Below, piece after piece: positions 24,114 through 33,328 of a stretch of DNA of 43,654 bases. Made by a program: the position numbers and the translations under genes. Position 1 is the stretch's first letter. Every line of letters starts with the position of its first letter. The stretch lies in assembly GCA_902771785.1 (NCBI GenBank), contig CACXYH010000048.1, forward strand, positions 1 to 43,654, read 5' to 3'. The notes under the pieces were generated by a model, which saw nothing but the letters and a program-made list of their open reading frames with translations, ran no database searches and was not told where the DNA came from. This DNA is from an uncultured Prevotellaceae bacterium (GTDB lineage: Bacteria > Bacteroidota > Bacteroidia > Bacteroidales > Bacteroidaceae).

Positions 24114-24876
24114 CGTAAAATTGGATATGGAGCGCATACCGCAGCACATCGCCATCATCATGGACGGCAACGGGCGCTGGGCAACAGAGCGCGGCAAAGA
24201 CCGCAGCTTCGGACATCAGGCCGGCGTCGACGCCGTCAGAACCATCACCTCCGAGTGCACAAGGCTGGGCGTGAAGTATCTGACGCTATACACGTTCTCC
24301 ACCGAGAACTGGAACCGACCGCCCGAAGAGGTGGCTGCACTCATGGGACTGGTGCTCACATCGCTCGAAGACGAAATCTTCATGAAGAACAACGTGCGCT
24401 TCCGCGTCGTGGGCGACCGCTCGCGAATCCCTGCCGACGTGCAGAAGAAACTGCGTGAGACCGAAGAGCACACGGCCAACAACGACAAGATGACGATGGT
24501 CGTGGCGCTGAGCTACTCGTCGAAATGGGAAATCGTTGAAGCCGTGCGCAACATTGCCGCCGACGTGAAGGAAGGCAAGATGAAGCTCTCGGAAATCACG
24601 GAGAAAACCATCGACGAGCACCTGCAGACCAACTTCATGCCCGATCCGGAACTGCTCATCCGCACGGGTGGCGAGCTACGCATCTCCAACTATCTGCTGT
24701 GGCAAATCGCCTATAGCGAACTCTACTTCTGCGACACCTACTGGCCTGACTTCGACGAGGAGTGCCTGCACAAGGCAATTGCCAGCTATCAGGGACGCCA
24801 GCGCCGCTTTGGAAAGACCGAGGCTCAGGTGGAGCGCGAAATGATGGAAGGCACAGGAGAGGTGGTGACTGAATAG
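24100..24876 (+). CDS. uppS: isoprenyl (undecaprenyl) diphosphate synthase
   Basis: The 258-residue protein is a cis-prenyltransferase that elongates farnesyl diphosphate with isopentenyl diphosphate to the C55 lipid carrier for peptidoglycan and O-antigen. Motifs are [14 protein letters not shown] near residues 14-27 with the catalytic Asp, FSTENWNRP near 65-73 and the family signature [20 protein letters not shown] near 188-207. The start at 24100 overlaps the previous gene by 14 bases; an ATG at 24127 is an alternative that keeps all motifs. It is followed by bamA after 21 bases. Confidence 0.95.
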   Translation: MTETNVKLDMERIPQHIAIIMDGNGRWATERGKDRSFGHQAGVDAVRTITSECTRLGVKYLTLYTFSTENWNRPPEEVAALMGLVLTSLEDEIFMKNNVRFRVVGDRSRIPADVQKKLRETEEHTANNDKMTMVVALSYSSKWEIVEAVRNIAADVKEGKMKLSEITEKTIDEHLQTNFMPDPELLIRTGGELRISNYLLWQIAYSELYFCDTYWPDFDEECLHKAIASYQGRQRRFGKTEAQVEREMMEGTGEVVTE

Positions 24877-24897
24877 TAAACACTGAAGAAGGAAACA

Positions 24898-27627
24898 ATG
24901 CTTATATATAATATAATAAGGTGTAGGAAGCTGAACGGAGGAATAGTGACGAAGGTGCTCATGGTGCTGCTCGCTGTTCACTGTTCGCTGTTCTCTGCAA
25001 ATGCGCAAGATGTTATTCTGAACCCAGACATCAGCTATGCCGGCACGGCGCGTCAATGCGAGATTGCCGGACTGGCCGTGAAGGGCGTAGAGGGATATGA
25101 GGACTACGTGCTGACCAGTCTCTCTGGACTTGAGGTGGGACAGCGAATCGACGTGCCTGGCTCGGAAATCACAGAGGCCGTGAAGCGCTACTGGAACCAC
25201 GGATTGTTCTCCAAAGTGTCGATTGTTGCCGACTCGATTGTGGGCGACAAAATCTATCTGTGCATCCACCTGGCCCTGCGTCCCCGCGTAAGCATGATTA
25301 ACTATAGCGGCATCAAGAAGTCGGAACGCGAAGATATGGAGGCTAAACTCGGCATCATGATGGGCAGCCAGATTACGCCCAACATGATTAACCGTGCGAA
25401 GCTGCTGGCCAAGCGCTACTTCGACGAAAAGGGATACAAGAATGCCGAGATCAACATCATACAGCGCGACGACGTGACGGGCAAGAACCAGGTCATCCTC
25501 GACGTAGACATCGACAAGAAAGACAAAATGAAGGTGCGCAGCATCACCATCGAGGGAAACAAGTACCTGTCTGACCAGAAGATTAAAGGTACGCTCTTCA
25601 GCAAGGGCGCCTTCGGAAAAATACACGAGGCGGGCAAACTGGCCAACCTGTTCAAGGCAAAGAAATTTACCGACGAACGCTACAAGGAAGCACGCCAGAA
25701 GCTCATTGAGAAATACAACGAGCTGGGCTACCGCGACGCTGCCATCATCGAAGACTCCGTATGGAACGTCGACGACAAGCACGTGAACGTGCTGGTGAAG
25801 GTCGACGAGGGCGAGAAATACTATCTGCGTAACGTGACCTGGGTGGGCAACACCGTGTTCAGCACGGAAGGACTGACGGAAGTGCTGGGCATGCAGAAGG
25901 GCGACGTCTACAACCAAAAGCACCTGGACAAGCGACTGCTGCAGGATGAAGACGGTGTGCACGACTACTATTATAACCAGGGCTACGTGTTCTCACAGGT
26001 GGAGCCCGTCGAGGTGAACATCGTGAACGACTCTATCGACCTGGAGGTGCGCATCTATGAAGGTCCTCAGGCTCACCTGAACAACGTGCGCATCTTTGGT
26101 AACGACCGCCTCTACGAAGAAGTGGTGCGACGCGAACTGCGCACGAAGCCGGGCGACCTCTTCTCGAAAGACGCCCTGATGCGTTCGGCTCGTGAAATCG
26201 CACAGATGGGATACTTCGACGCTGAAAAGATAAACCCGAACGTGAAGCCCGACGGCGACAACGGAACCGTGAACATTGACTGGGAGCTGGAGCAGAAGTC
26301 GAACGACCAGCTGGAGCTCTCGCTCGGTTGGGGACAGACGGGTATCATCGGACGCGTGGGCATCAAGTTCAACAACTTCTCCATGCGTAACCTGCTGGGA
26401 AAGAACAAGCTGCACCGCGGCATCCTGCCGGCCGGCGACGGCGAGCAGGTGGGACTGAACTTCCAGACCAACGGTCGCTACTATAGCTCCTATAGCGCCA
26501 ACTACTCGACAGGATGGTTTGGCGGCAAGCGACCTAACGCCTTCAACGTGAGTGCCTACTACTCGAAGCAGAGCGACGTGTCGAGCAACTACTACAACTC
26601 GGCGCTGATGAACTCGCTCTACAACTACGGCTATGGCTACGGCACCTACAACAACTTATATTACAACAACTACGAGAGCTATCTCGACGACGATAAGTAC
26701 GTGAAGCTGCTGGGTGTCTCCATCGGATGGGGTAAGCGTCTGCGCTGGCCCGACGACTATTTCCAGCTGTCGCTCTCGCTGAGCTACCAGCGGTATATGC
26801 TGAAGGACTGGCAGTACTTCCTCATCCAGAACGGAAACTCCAACAACCTGAACCTCTCGGTTGCGCTGAGCCGTAATTCGGTAGACAATCCGCTCTTCCC
26901 GCGCTATGGCTCCGAGTTCTCGCTCTCAGCCACGCTCACTCCGCCCTGGTCGCTCTGGGACGGAAAGAACTACGAGGCACTGGCCAACGTGTCGGCCAAC
27001 AACACCGACCGCGACCGCTACCAGTCTGAGCTGCAGGACAAGTATCGCTGGGTGGAGTACCACAAATGGAAGTTCCGCTCACGCACCTTCACACCACTCT
27101 CGAATGGAACAAAGTGCTTCGTGCTGATGGCACGCGTGGAATTCGGACTGCTGGGTTCCTACAACCAGTACAAGAAATCGCCTTTCGAAACCTTCTACGT
27201 GGGTGGCGACGGTATGAGCGGCTACTCTACAAGCTATGCTGAGGAGACCATCGGCTTGCGCGGTTACGAGAACGGTTCGCTGTCTTATTCGGCTAATGTC
27301 GAAGCCGGCAGCACAGGCAGCGGCTATACCTACTACTCGGCCTATGCCTACGACCGCTTCACGCTCGAGCTGCGCTACCCCTTCATGCTGGGCAACACCA
27401 CCATCTACGGACTCGCTTTTGCCGAGGGCGGTAATGCTTGGGCTGACACCAAGAGATTCAATCCCTTCAACATGAAGCGTTCGGCCGGTGCCGGTGTGCG
27501 TATCTATCTGCCTATGGTGGGCCTGATGGGTATCGACTGGGCCTATGGTTTCGACAAGGTGTACAGCAATGGCGGATGGAAGAAAGGCGGTGGCCAGTTC
27601 CACTTCATTATAGGACAGGAATTTTAA
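24898..27627 (+). CDS. bamA: outer-membrane protein assembly factor BamA
   Basis: The 909-residue protein starts with a signal region ending FSANAQ at about residue 37. Five POTRA-type repeats (about 50-470) follow, then a C-terminal 16-strand Omp85 barrel ending in Phe (FHFIIGQEF). It is the central insertase for beta-barrel outer-membrane proteins. The barrel contains Tyr/Asn/Ser-rich loops around residues 560-610 that look like extended surface loops. The N-terminus before the hydrophobic core is longer than needed, so the true start may be one of the in-frame codons a little downstream. Flanked by uppS and ompH genes, a conserved Bacteroidetes order. Confidence 0.94.
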   Translation: MLIYNIIRCRKLNGGIVTKVLMVLLAVHCSLFSANAQDVILNPDISYAGTARQCEIAGLAVKGVEGYEDYVLTSLSGLEVGQRIDVPGSEITEAVKRYWNHGLFSKVSIVADSIVGDKIYLCIHLALRPRVSMINYSGIKKSEREDMEAKLGIMMGSQITPNMINRAKLLAKRYFDEKGYKNAEINIIQRDDVTGKNQVILDVDIDKKDKMKVRSITIEGNKYLSDQKIKGTLFSKGAFGKIHEAGKLANLFKAKKFTDERYKEARQKLIEKYNELGYRDAAIIEDSVWNVDDKHVNVLVKVDEGEKYYLRNVTWVGNTVFSTEGLTEVLGMQKGDVYNQKHLDKRLLQDEDGVHDYYYNQGYVFSQVEPVEVNIVNDSIDLEVRIYEGPQAHLNNVRIFGNDRLYEEVVRRELRTKPGDLFSKDALMRSAREIAQMGYFDAEKINPNVKPDGDNGTVNIDWELEQKSNDQLELSLGWGQTGIIGRVGIKFNNFSMRNLLGKNKLHRGILPAGDGEQVGLNFQTNGRYYSSYSANYSTGWFGGKRPNAFNVSAYYSKQSDVSSNYYNSALMNSLYNYGYGYGTYNNLYYNNYESYLDDDKYVKLLGVSIGWGKRLRWPDDYFQLSLSLSYQRYMLKDWQYFLIQNGNSNNLNLSVALSRNSVDNPLFPRYGSEFSLSATLTPPWSLWDGKNYEALANVSANNTDRDRYQSELQDKYRWVEYHKWKFRSRTFTPLSNGTKCFVLMARVEFGLLGSYNQYKKSPFETFYVGGDGMSGYSTSYAEETIGLRGYENGSLSYSANVEAGSTGSGYTYYSAYAYDRFTLELRYPFMLGNTTIYGLAFAEGGNAWADTKRFNPFNMKRSAGAGVRIYLPMVGLMGIDWAYGFDKVYSNGGWKKGGGQFHFIIGQEF

Positions 27628-27644
27628 CTAATTGATAATTAAGA

Positions 27645-28166
27645 ATGATGATGAGACGAGTTATTATCTGCGCAATCTGCGCTATTTGCAGCTTTGCATC
27701 GGCTTCGGCACAGAAGTTTGCACTGGTCGATATGGATTATATCTTCAAGAACATACCGGCCTATGAGCGAGCCAACGAACAGCTGAGCCAAGTATCGAAG
27801 AAATGGCAAGCCGAGGTCGAAGCACTTACGACCGAGGCACAGACCATGTATAAGAACTACCAGAACGAGGTAGTGTTCCTCTCGCAAGAACAGAAGAAAG
27901 CTAAGCAGGATGCCATCATGGAGAAGGAGAAGCAGGCAGCCGAACTGAAGCGCAAGTACTTCGGCCCCGAGGGCGAGCTCTTCAAGAAGCGCACGGCCCT
28001 GATGACGCCTATTCAAGACGAGGTCTACAACGCCGTGAAAGACATTGCCGACCTGCGCGGCTATCAGCTGGTGCTCGACCGTGCCAGCGATGCGGGCATC
28101 ATCTTCGGTTCACCTAAGATTGATATCTCCAATGAAGTGCTCAGCAAACTGGGATATGCCAACTAA
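27645..28166 (+). CDS. OmpH/Skp-family periplasmic chaperone (copy 1)
   Basis: The 173-residue protein has a signal peptide (MMMRRVIICAICAICSFASASAQ) followed by an OmpH domain: a short strand KFALVDMDYIFKNIP, then two long charged helices with coiled-coil character (about 45-125). Skp-type trimers hold unfolded outer-membrane proteins in the periplasm. It begins 17 bases after bamA and is the first of three tandem paralogs. Copies 1 and 2 share a nearly identical signal-peptide segment (IICAICAICSF). Confidence 0.9.
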   Translation: MMMRRVIICAICAICSFASASAQKFALVDMDYIFKNIPAYERANEQLSQVSKKWQAEVEALTTEAQTMYKNYQNEVVFLSQEQKKAKQDAIMEKEKQAAELKRKYFGPEGELFKKRTALMTPIQDEVYNAVKDIADLRGYQLVLDRASDAGIIFGSPKIDISNEVLSKLGYAN

Positions 28167-28213
28167 ACAAAGAAAAACAATAAAAGAATAACAAATAAAA
28201 ATTGATTACAACA

Positions 28214-28717
28214 ATGAAAAAGTTTATCATCTGCGCTATTTGCGCTATCTGCAGCTTCACTGCTGCACAGGCTCAGGCCAAGTTCGGACATGTCAACATG
28301 CAGGAAATCATGCAGCTCATGCCCGAGTACACCGCTGCCCAGAACAAACTGCAGACGCTGGCAGGACAGTATGAAGCCGACCTGAAGTCGATGCGTGACG
28401 AAATCCAGAAGAAGGGTGAGGCTTTCGAAAAGGAACAGGCCACACTGCCCGAGAACATCAAGCAGCGCCGCCAGACCGAGCTCAACGAAATGATGCAGAA
28501 GTATCAGCAGAGCTTACAGGACAACCAGCAGGCATTGCAGAAGGCTGAACAGGACGAAATGTCTGTCGTACAGGAGAAGCTGCTCAATGCCATCAAGACC
28601 GTTGGCCAGGAAGGCGGCTACGTCTACATCATGCAGACCAACTCGCTGCCCTACATCAGCACGACGCTCTCCACCGATGTGACCGCTCAGGTGAAGGCCA
28701 AGCTCGGACTGAAATAA
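28214..28717 (+). CDS. OmpH/Skp-family periplasmic chaperone (copy 2)
   Basis: The 167-residue protein has a signal peptide with the IICAICAICSFTAAQAQ core and the OmpH domain start KFGHVNMQEIMQLMPEY. Long Gln/Glu/Lys-rich helices (about 45-115) follow. I use the ATG at 28214; an in-frame TTG four codons earlier is less likely. It is 47 bases after copy 1 and 22 bases before copy 3. Confidence 0.9.
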   Translation: MKKFIICAICAICSFTAAQAQAKFGHVNMQEIMQLMPEYTAAQNKLQTLAGQYEADLKSMRDEIQKKGEAFEKEQATLPENIKQRRQTELNEMMQKYQQSLQDNQQALQKAEQDEMSVVQEKLLNAIKTVGQEGGYVYIMQTNSLPYISTTLSTDVTAQVKAKLGLK

Positions 28718-28739
28718 AAAGTTATAAACCCTTTGAGAG

Positions 28740-29324
28740 ATGCTTATGAAGAAACTGTTATTTTGCATAGCCTGCCTATTGGGCAGCCTTATACAGGTGC
28801 AGGCTCAGGAGGACAACGGCAAAGTGATCGTTGCTGTTGATTCTACTGTCGCTTCTACACCCGCCATCAAGTTTGGCTACCTAAGCTATGACCTGGCTCT
28901 GCGCCAGATGCCCGACTATGCCATCGCCCGCCAGAAAGTAGCCGACCTGCGTACGTCGTTCGATGCCGAGGCCAAGCGCGTGGAGGATGAGTTCAACAAG
29001 AAGTACGAGGCCTTTCTCGAGGGACAGCGCGAGTTTCCGCGCACTATCCTGCTGAAACGCCAGACCGAGCTTCAGGAACTCATGCAGAAGAATATTGCCT
29101 TCAAGGAGCAGGCTCGCCGAGAGCTGCAAAAGGCCGAGGCCGACGCCATGGCTCCGCTGAAGGATTCGCTGAAGACGGTGCTCTCCTTGCTGGTAGAGGA
29201 ACGTGGCTACGCCTTCATTCTCAATACCGATGCCAACGCTTTTCCCGCCATTTCGCCCACTATGGGCGAGGACGTGAACGACGTGGTCTTGCAGATGCTC
29301 AGCAATGGTGAATCTGCCAAGTAG
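28740..29324 (+). CDS. OmpH/Skp-family periplasmic chaperone (copy 3)
   Basis: The 194-residue protein has a signal peptide ending VQAQ, a linker of about 20 residues absent from the other copies, then the OmpH domain (KFGYLSYDLALRQMPDYAIA) and the charged helical tentacles. The start is 28740 or the ATG at 28746, which gives a more typical MKK opening. Its 3' end overlaps murI by 20 bases. It is the most divergent of the three. Confidence 0.88.
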   Translation: MLMKKLLFCIACLLGSLIQVQAQEDNGKVIVAVDSTVASTPAIKFGYLSYDLALRQMPDYAIARQKVADLRTSFDAEAKRVEDEFNKKYEAFLEGQREFPRTILLKRQTELQELMQKNIAFKEQARRELQKAEADAMAPLKDSLKTVLSLLVEERGYAFILNTDANAFPAISPTMGEDVNDVVLQMLSNGESAK

Positions 29325-30147
29325 TCCAGGCCCCATCGGTGTGTTCGACAGCGGCTACGGAGGCCTGACCATTTTGCACGGCATCCGTCAGCTGCTGCCC
29401 GAATATGACTATCTTTATCTGGGCGACAACGCCCGTGCACCCTATGGGCCACGCTCGTTCGACGTGGTCTATGAGTTTACGCGCCAGGCCGTGCTGCGCC
29501 TCTTCGAGATGGGATGCCACCTCGTCATCCTGGGCTGCAACACCGCTTCGGCCAAGGCGCTGCGCACCATTCAGCAGAACGATCTGCCCTCATGGGATGC
29601 AGGCCGACGCGTGCTGGGCGTCATCCGCCCTACTGCCGAGGTGATTGGCACGCTTACGTCAACGCGCCATGTGGGCGTGCTTGCCACCGAGGGCACCATC
29701 AAGAGTGAGAGCTACAACCTGGAAATCCAGAAACTCTGGCCCGACATAAAGGTCAGTGGCGTGGCCTGCCCGTTCTGGGTGCCGCTGGTAGAGTATCATG
29801 AAGCCGACTCACCAGGTGCCGACTATTTCGTAAAGAAGCGCATCGACCAGCTCATGCGGCTCGACCCCGAGATTGATGCCGTCATCCTGGGCTGCACCCA
29901 CTATCCGCTGCTCATGCCCAAAATCCTGAAGTATATTCATCCCGGCGTGCGAATTGTGCCGCAGGGCGAATATGTAGCCGACTCGCTACAACAGTATCTG
30001 CAGCGTCACCCCGAACTCGAAGTACGCTGCTCAAAGCATGCCGAGGTTCACTATCTGACGACAGAGAACCCCGACACTTTCCGCGAACAGGCCCAAGTCT
30101 TTCTGCATGAGCCTGTCGAAGTAGAAAACATCACTCTTGGAGCATAG
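29305..30147 (+). CDS. murI: glutamate racemase
   Basis: The 280-residue protein makes D-glutamate for peptidoglycan. The two catalytic cysteines are in LGCNTASA near residues 73-80 and LGCTHYPLL near 194-202. The N-terminal GVFDSGYGGLT (residues 12-22) is the family signature. It overlaps ompH copy 3 by 20 bases and ends the envelope operon that begins at 22081. The presence of murI, uppS and bamA in one unit links precursor supply to outer-membrane assembly. Confidence 0.95.
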   Translation: MVNLPSSPGPIGVFDSGYGGLTILHGIRQLLPEYDYLYLGDNARAPYGPRSFDVVYEFTRQAVLRLFEMGCHLVILGCNTASAKALRTIQQNDLPSWDAGRRVLGVIRPTAEVIGTLTSTRHVGVLATEGTIKSESYNLEIQKLWPDIKVSGVACPFWVPLVEYHEADSPGADYFVKKRIDQLMRLDPEIDAVILGCTHYPLLMPKILKYIHPGVRIVPQGEYVADSLQQYLQRHPELEVRCSKHAEVHYLTTENPDTFREQAQVFLHEPVEVENITLGA

Positions 30148-30198
30148 CTCAGCCACAGGCGGAACAACGACGTACTGCCTGCAGAACTGCCTGAACTA

Positions 30199-30894
30199 TC
30201 ACCCCATCAATTCCTTGTAAAGCTCGCGCATGCCTTCAGTAGCGCCCTTCTGTATCTGCTTCACGCCGGCACCTGCATTGATGGGAGCCGGGTCAATGAG
30301 ATAGACAGGAACACCGGGACGCACATAATGGATGAGTCCGGCGGCGGGATAGACATTGAGCGAAGTGCCGATAATGATGAAGATGTCGGCCTTCTGCGCT
30401 TCTTCGGCAGCAATGGTGATATTAGGTACGGCCTCACCGAAGAACACGATGTAGGGCCGCAACAGCGAACCATCGCCCGCCTTCGTGCCAGGTGCCACCT
30501 CGCAGTTGTCCTGCGTCAGCTGCACGATGTAACGCGGATCGTCGACGTCGCGACTCGAACAGACCTTCATCAGTTCGCCATGCAGATGGACAACCTTCGT
30601 CGAGCCAGCCTGTTCATGCAGGTTGTCGACATTCTGCGTAACTACGGTCACATCGTACTTTTCTTCCAGTCCGGCTACGAGCTTATGGCCATCATTAGGC
30701 TTTACGCCCCAGCACTTCTTGCGAAGCATGTTGTAGAAGTTTGTCACCAGCGTCGGGTCGGCCTCCCATCCTTCGTGGGTAGCCACCTGGGCCACGGGAT
30801 ATTCTTCCCACAGCCCGTCGGCATCGCGGAAAGTCTTCAGTCCACTTTCCACCGACATGCCTGCTCCTGTCAATACTACAATTTTCTTTTTCAT
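30199..30894 (-). CDS. SIR2-family NAD-dependent deacylase without zinc-finger cysteines
   Basis: The 231-residue protein is a class III deacylase. It has GAGMSVESGLKTFRD (residues 10-24), TQNVDNLHEQAG, the catalytic His in HLHGE and the distal GTSLNVYPAA. It would remove acyl groups from lysines using NAD. The two CxxC pairs of classical sirtuins are absent: between the catalytic His and FFGEA there are two isolated cysteines 17 residues apart. I recall similar zinc-less sirtuins in other Bacteroidetes. The start is 30894 (MKKKIVVLTG) or the ATG at 30900. It follows tcdA on the same strand. Confidence 0.87.
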   Translation of the reverse strand: MKKKIVVLTGAGMSVESGLKTFRDADGLWEEYPVAQVATHEGWEADPTLVTNFYNMLRKKCWGVKPNDGHKLVAGLEEKYDVTVVTQNVDNLHEQAGSTKVVHLHGELMKVCSSRDVDDPRYIVQLTQDNCEVAPGTKAGDGSLLRPYIVFFGEAVPNITIAAEEAQKADIFIIIGTSLNVYPAAGLIHYVRPGVPVYLIDPAPINAGAGVKQIQKGATEGMRELYKELMG

Positions 30895-30925
30895 AAGCAT
30901 GATGATTTATATTAAGGGTATTTAT

Positions 30926-31669
30926 TTATTGATTACTACTCGAAGCTGCGTGGCGCAGCACCAGCGAAGCCAGCATAAAGCCAAAGATGGCGGTGATATG
31001 AGCCAGCGAACCATTCGTGTGGGGCTTGTTGAAGAGCGACGGCCCTTCATCGGGAGCCGTTCCAACGTTCTGCAGAAGCTCGTCGGAGAAGACGCATTGG
31101 AACTTCCGTGCAGGAAACTCCTTGGCCGACTTGAACTTATTACGCAGCGCACGAGCCAGGGGATCGCCCTTCACTTTCCAGAACTCAGCTATCTGGATGC
31201 GGGTGGGATCTAACTTCAGCGCTGCTCCCATCGAAGAGAACAGGCGTGCCTCCGTCTTGCAGCTGCGCAGAATGAGCAGGGCCTTGTCCTTCAGCGAGTC
31301 GATGGCGTCGATGATGTAGTCGTAGTTCTGAAGTTCGAAGCGGTTGGCCGTCTCTTCGCAGAAGATTTCCTGTCGTGCCGTGATTTCGGCATCAGGATTA
31401 ATGGTCAGCAGCCGCTGCTTCAGCACTTCCACCTTTGGCTGCCCTATGGTTTCGGTCGTGGCCATGAGCTGACGGTTAATGTTGCTTGTGCTCACGTTGT
31501 CGGCATCGACCATCGTCAGCCGCCGGATGCCCGAACGCACCAGACACTCGGCACACCACGAACCTACGCCCCCAACGCCAAAAATGATGACGCGCTTGGA
31601 GGCGATGAGCTGCATGGCCTCATCGCCCAGCAGCAACTGGGCCCGGCTGAATATTTCCTGATTGTTCAT
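30926..31669 (-). CDS. tcdA: tRNA threonylcarbamoyladenosine dehydratase (TcdA, E1-like)
   Basis: The 247-residue protein has the ThiF/MoeB E1-like fold: the ATP-binding FGVGGVGSWCAECLVRSGI (about 33-51), TMVDADNVSTSNINRQL (about 56-72) and the family C-terminus with FGFMLASLVLR. TcdA cyclises t6A in tRNA to ct6A. The ATG at 31669 (MNNQEIFSRAQLLLG) gives the usual N-terminus; an upstream ATG at 31717 overlaps the preceding gene. It lies between the GH35-like gene (11-base gap) and the sirtuin gene. Confidence 0.9.
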   Translation of the reverse strand: MNNQEIFSRAQLLLGDEAMQLIASKRVIIFGVGGVGSWCAECLVRSGIRRLTMVDADNVSTSNINRQLMATTETIGQPKVEVLKQRLLTINPDAEITARQEIFCEETANRFELQNYDYIIDAIDSLKDKALLILRSCKTEARLFSSMGAALKLDPTRIQIAEFWKVKGDPLARALRNKFKSAKEFPARKFQCVFSDELLQNVGTAPDEGPSLFNKPHTNGSLAHITAIFGFMLASLVLRHAASSSNQ

Positions 31670-31680
31670 AATGCATGGTT

Positions 31681-33291
31681 TTAGTATTCGTAAAGACGTA
31701 TGTGAAGCAGTTTCCACTCGCCTACTGAGATGCGTGCATGCCGTCCCTGATGGGTTTGGTCGCCATTATGACGGCGCAGATAGCGCATCGTGCCGTCGGC
31801 ATCGATGGCCACCTCGTCGACCGACTCCAGCCCTAACCGCTTCCATGCCTGCTGCTTGGCCGTAGTAGCCTTGCCTGCTGCCTGTCCGCCGGCTACGGCA
31901 AAGCCGTCTTCGCCCAGCACCACCTGCTGCTCGCGAGCCTTCTCGCTCTTGGTCTTGAAGTCGACCACCACGCCGCTGCCTGCAAGCAGATAGTCGTGCC
32001 TGCCCAGTTTGACGAGCATCGCACCGCCTTCCAGCCAGGTGCTGCCGTCGGTAGCACGCGCATCCCAGGGCAGCGTGAAATAGTGGCGGCAAGTCATCAC
32101 CACATCATCTTTATCGTCTTCGATGATGCGCTCCTTATCCTGCTGGTCGAAGAGCAGTCCCCATGACGGTTGGCGTGAGGGCAAGCAGAAGAGCTGCTCC
32201 AGCAGACGGTAGGCGCTGACGACCGAAGCCGTCTCTTTTTCCGAAGCCTGGTCGATGGCAAAGGGCGAAAAGCCCACGGCCTGATGCTCTCCAAAGGAGT
32301 AGAGCGCCCTTACGCCGCTATTCTCGCAGCAGCGGCTTTCAGGAATAAAGAGTTGGTTCTCAGGACATGCGTATTGCGAGGCCCACGACTTGAAGCCTGT
32401 ATCGTAGATGTCGGGCGCCATCAAGTCGACGCTCGGCGCACCCAGTTTCCATATCGGCATGAGGTGAGCCAGCGGACCTGCCGACGGGTATTCGCCCGGT
32501 TTGCGCCCCCGGCTGTTCATAGCTGCGTTCACATAGAGCGGTATTCGCGGCAGGATGGCCCGTGCCGTCTGTGCCAGATGCTCCACGTAGCAAGCATAGT
32601 GATAGGCCATGAACTGCTCGTCCCAGTACAGGTCGTCGGCATGCACCTCCCGCCACGTCGGGGCCTTGTCAATCTTCAACACCTTGCGCACGTCTTTCGG
32701 CACGACGCTGTCGAAGGCTTTCTCGGCCAGCGGCGAATGGTCGCGTGCCGACTCAAGCATGCCTATCTCGTTCTCTATCTGCACCATGATGACCGTCTGC
32801 TGCTGCGGGTCTTGTTCGGCAATGCGCCGCATCAGCGCCCCGAAGGCCTTGTTATCGGCCTGAAGCACATTGGCGGAGAACGCACTTGCTATCTCCAGTG
32901 GCTTGCCGCCGCGGGTCACAGCACGCGGAAAACGCTTGGTGTCGCGCTTAAACCAGCCGGGAGCATAGCAGCTCATAGAGTTCTTCCATGCACCAAACCA
33001 CAACAGTATCACCTTGAGCTGCGAGGCTCTTGCCTGCGCGATGGTGCGGTCGATGAGCGTAAAGTCGAACTGCCCCTCCGTGGGTTCCATCAGTTCCCAG
33101 TAGACAGGCACCAGAACGGTGTTCAGCCCCAGCGCCTTCATGCGTGGCATCACCTCGTCGATGTCGGCGGTGCTGGTAGCTGCCGAGTTGCTCAGTTCGC
33201 CTCCCAGTATCGGGAATGGGAACGAAACCTGCGCACGGCCGCCTGTGGCGACGAAGCAGCAAAGAAGCAGTAGTAAGAGCGTTTTCTTCAT
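31681..33291 (-). CDS. GH35-like beta-galactosidase with DUF5597 domain (exported)
   Basis: The 536-residue protein has a signal peptide ending GGRAQ at about residue 21. A TIM-barrel glycoside hydrolase domain (about 25-370) carries the acid/base in QIENE (Glu175) and the nucleophile in FIPES (Glu318). A C-terminal beta domain matches DUF5597 and the segment HYFTLPWDARA. It should cleave terminal beta-galactosides or a related sugar outside the cytoplasm. No SusC/SusD pair or sugar regulator is adjacent, so it is not part of a classical PUL here. It lies 37 bases after the S8 peptidase gene. Confidence 0.85.
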   Translation of the reverse strand: MKKTLLLLLLCCFVATGGRAQVSFPFPILGGELSNSAATSTADIDEVMPRMKALGLNTVLVPVYWELMEPTEGQFDFTLIDRTIAQARASQLKVILLWFGAWKNSMSCYAPGWFKRDTKRFPRAVTRGGKPLEIASAFSANVLQADNKAFGALMRRIAEQDPQQQTVIMVQIENEIGMLESARDHSPLAEKAFDSVVPKDVRKVLKIDKAPTWREVHADDLYWDEQFMAYHYACYVEHLAQTARAILPRIPLYVNAAMNSRGRKPGEYPSAGPLAHLMPIWKLGAPSVDLMAPDIYDTGFKSWASQYACPENQLFIPESRCCENSGVRALYSFGEHQAVGFSPFAIDQASEKETASVVSAYRLLEQLFCLPSRQPSWGLLFDQQDKERIIEDDKDDVVMTCRHYFTLPWDARATDGSTWLEGGAMLVKLGRHDYLLAGSGVVVDFKTKSEKAREQQVVLGEDGFAVAGGQAAGKATTAKQQAWKRLGLESVDEVAIDADGTMRYLRRHNGDQTHQGRHARISVGEWKLLHIRLYEY

Positions 33292-33328
33292 GAGATCATT
33301 CCTTTTTTATATAATGCAGAACTTGATG

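Noticed and set aside
24676-25962. Leftward frame of 428 codons across uppS and bamA
   Set aside because: It runs antisense over two well-supported genes and shows no domain; it is a shadow of their codon pattern.
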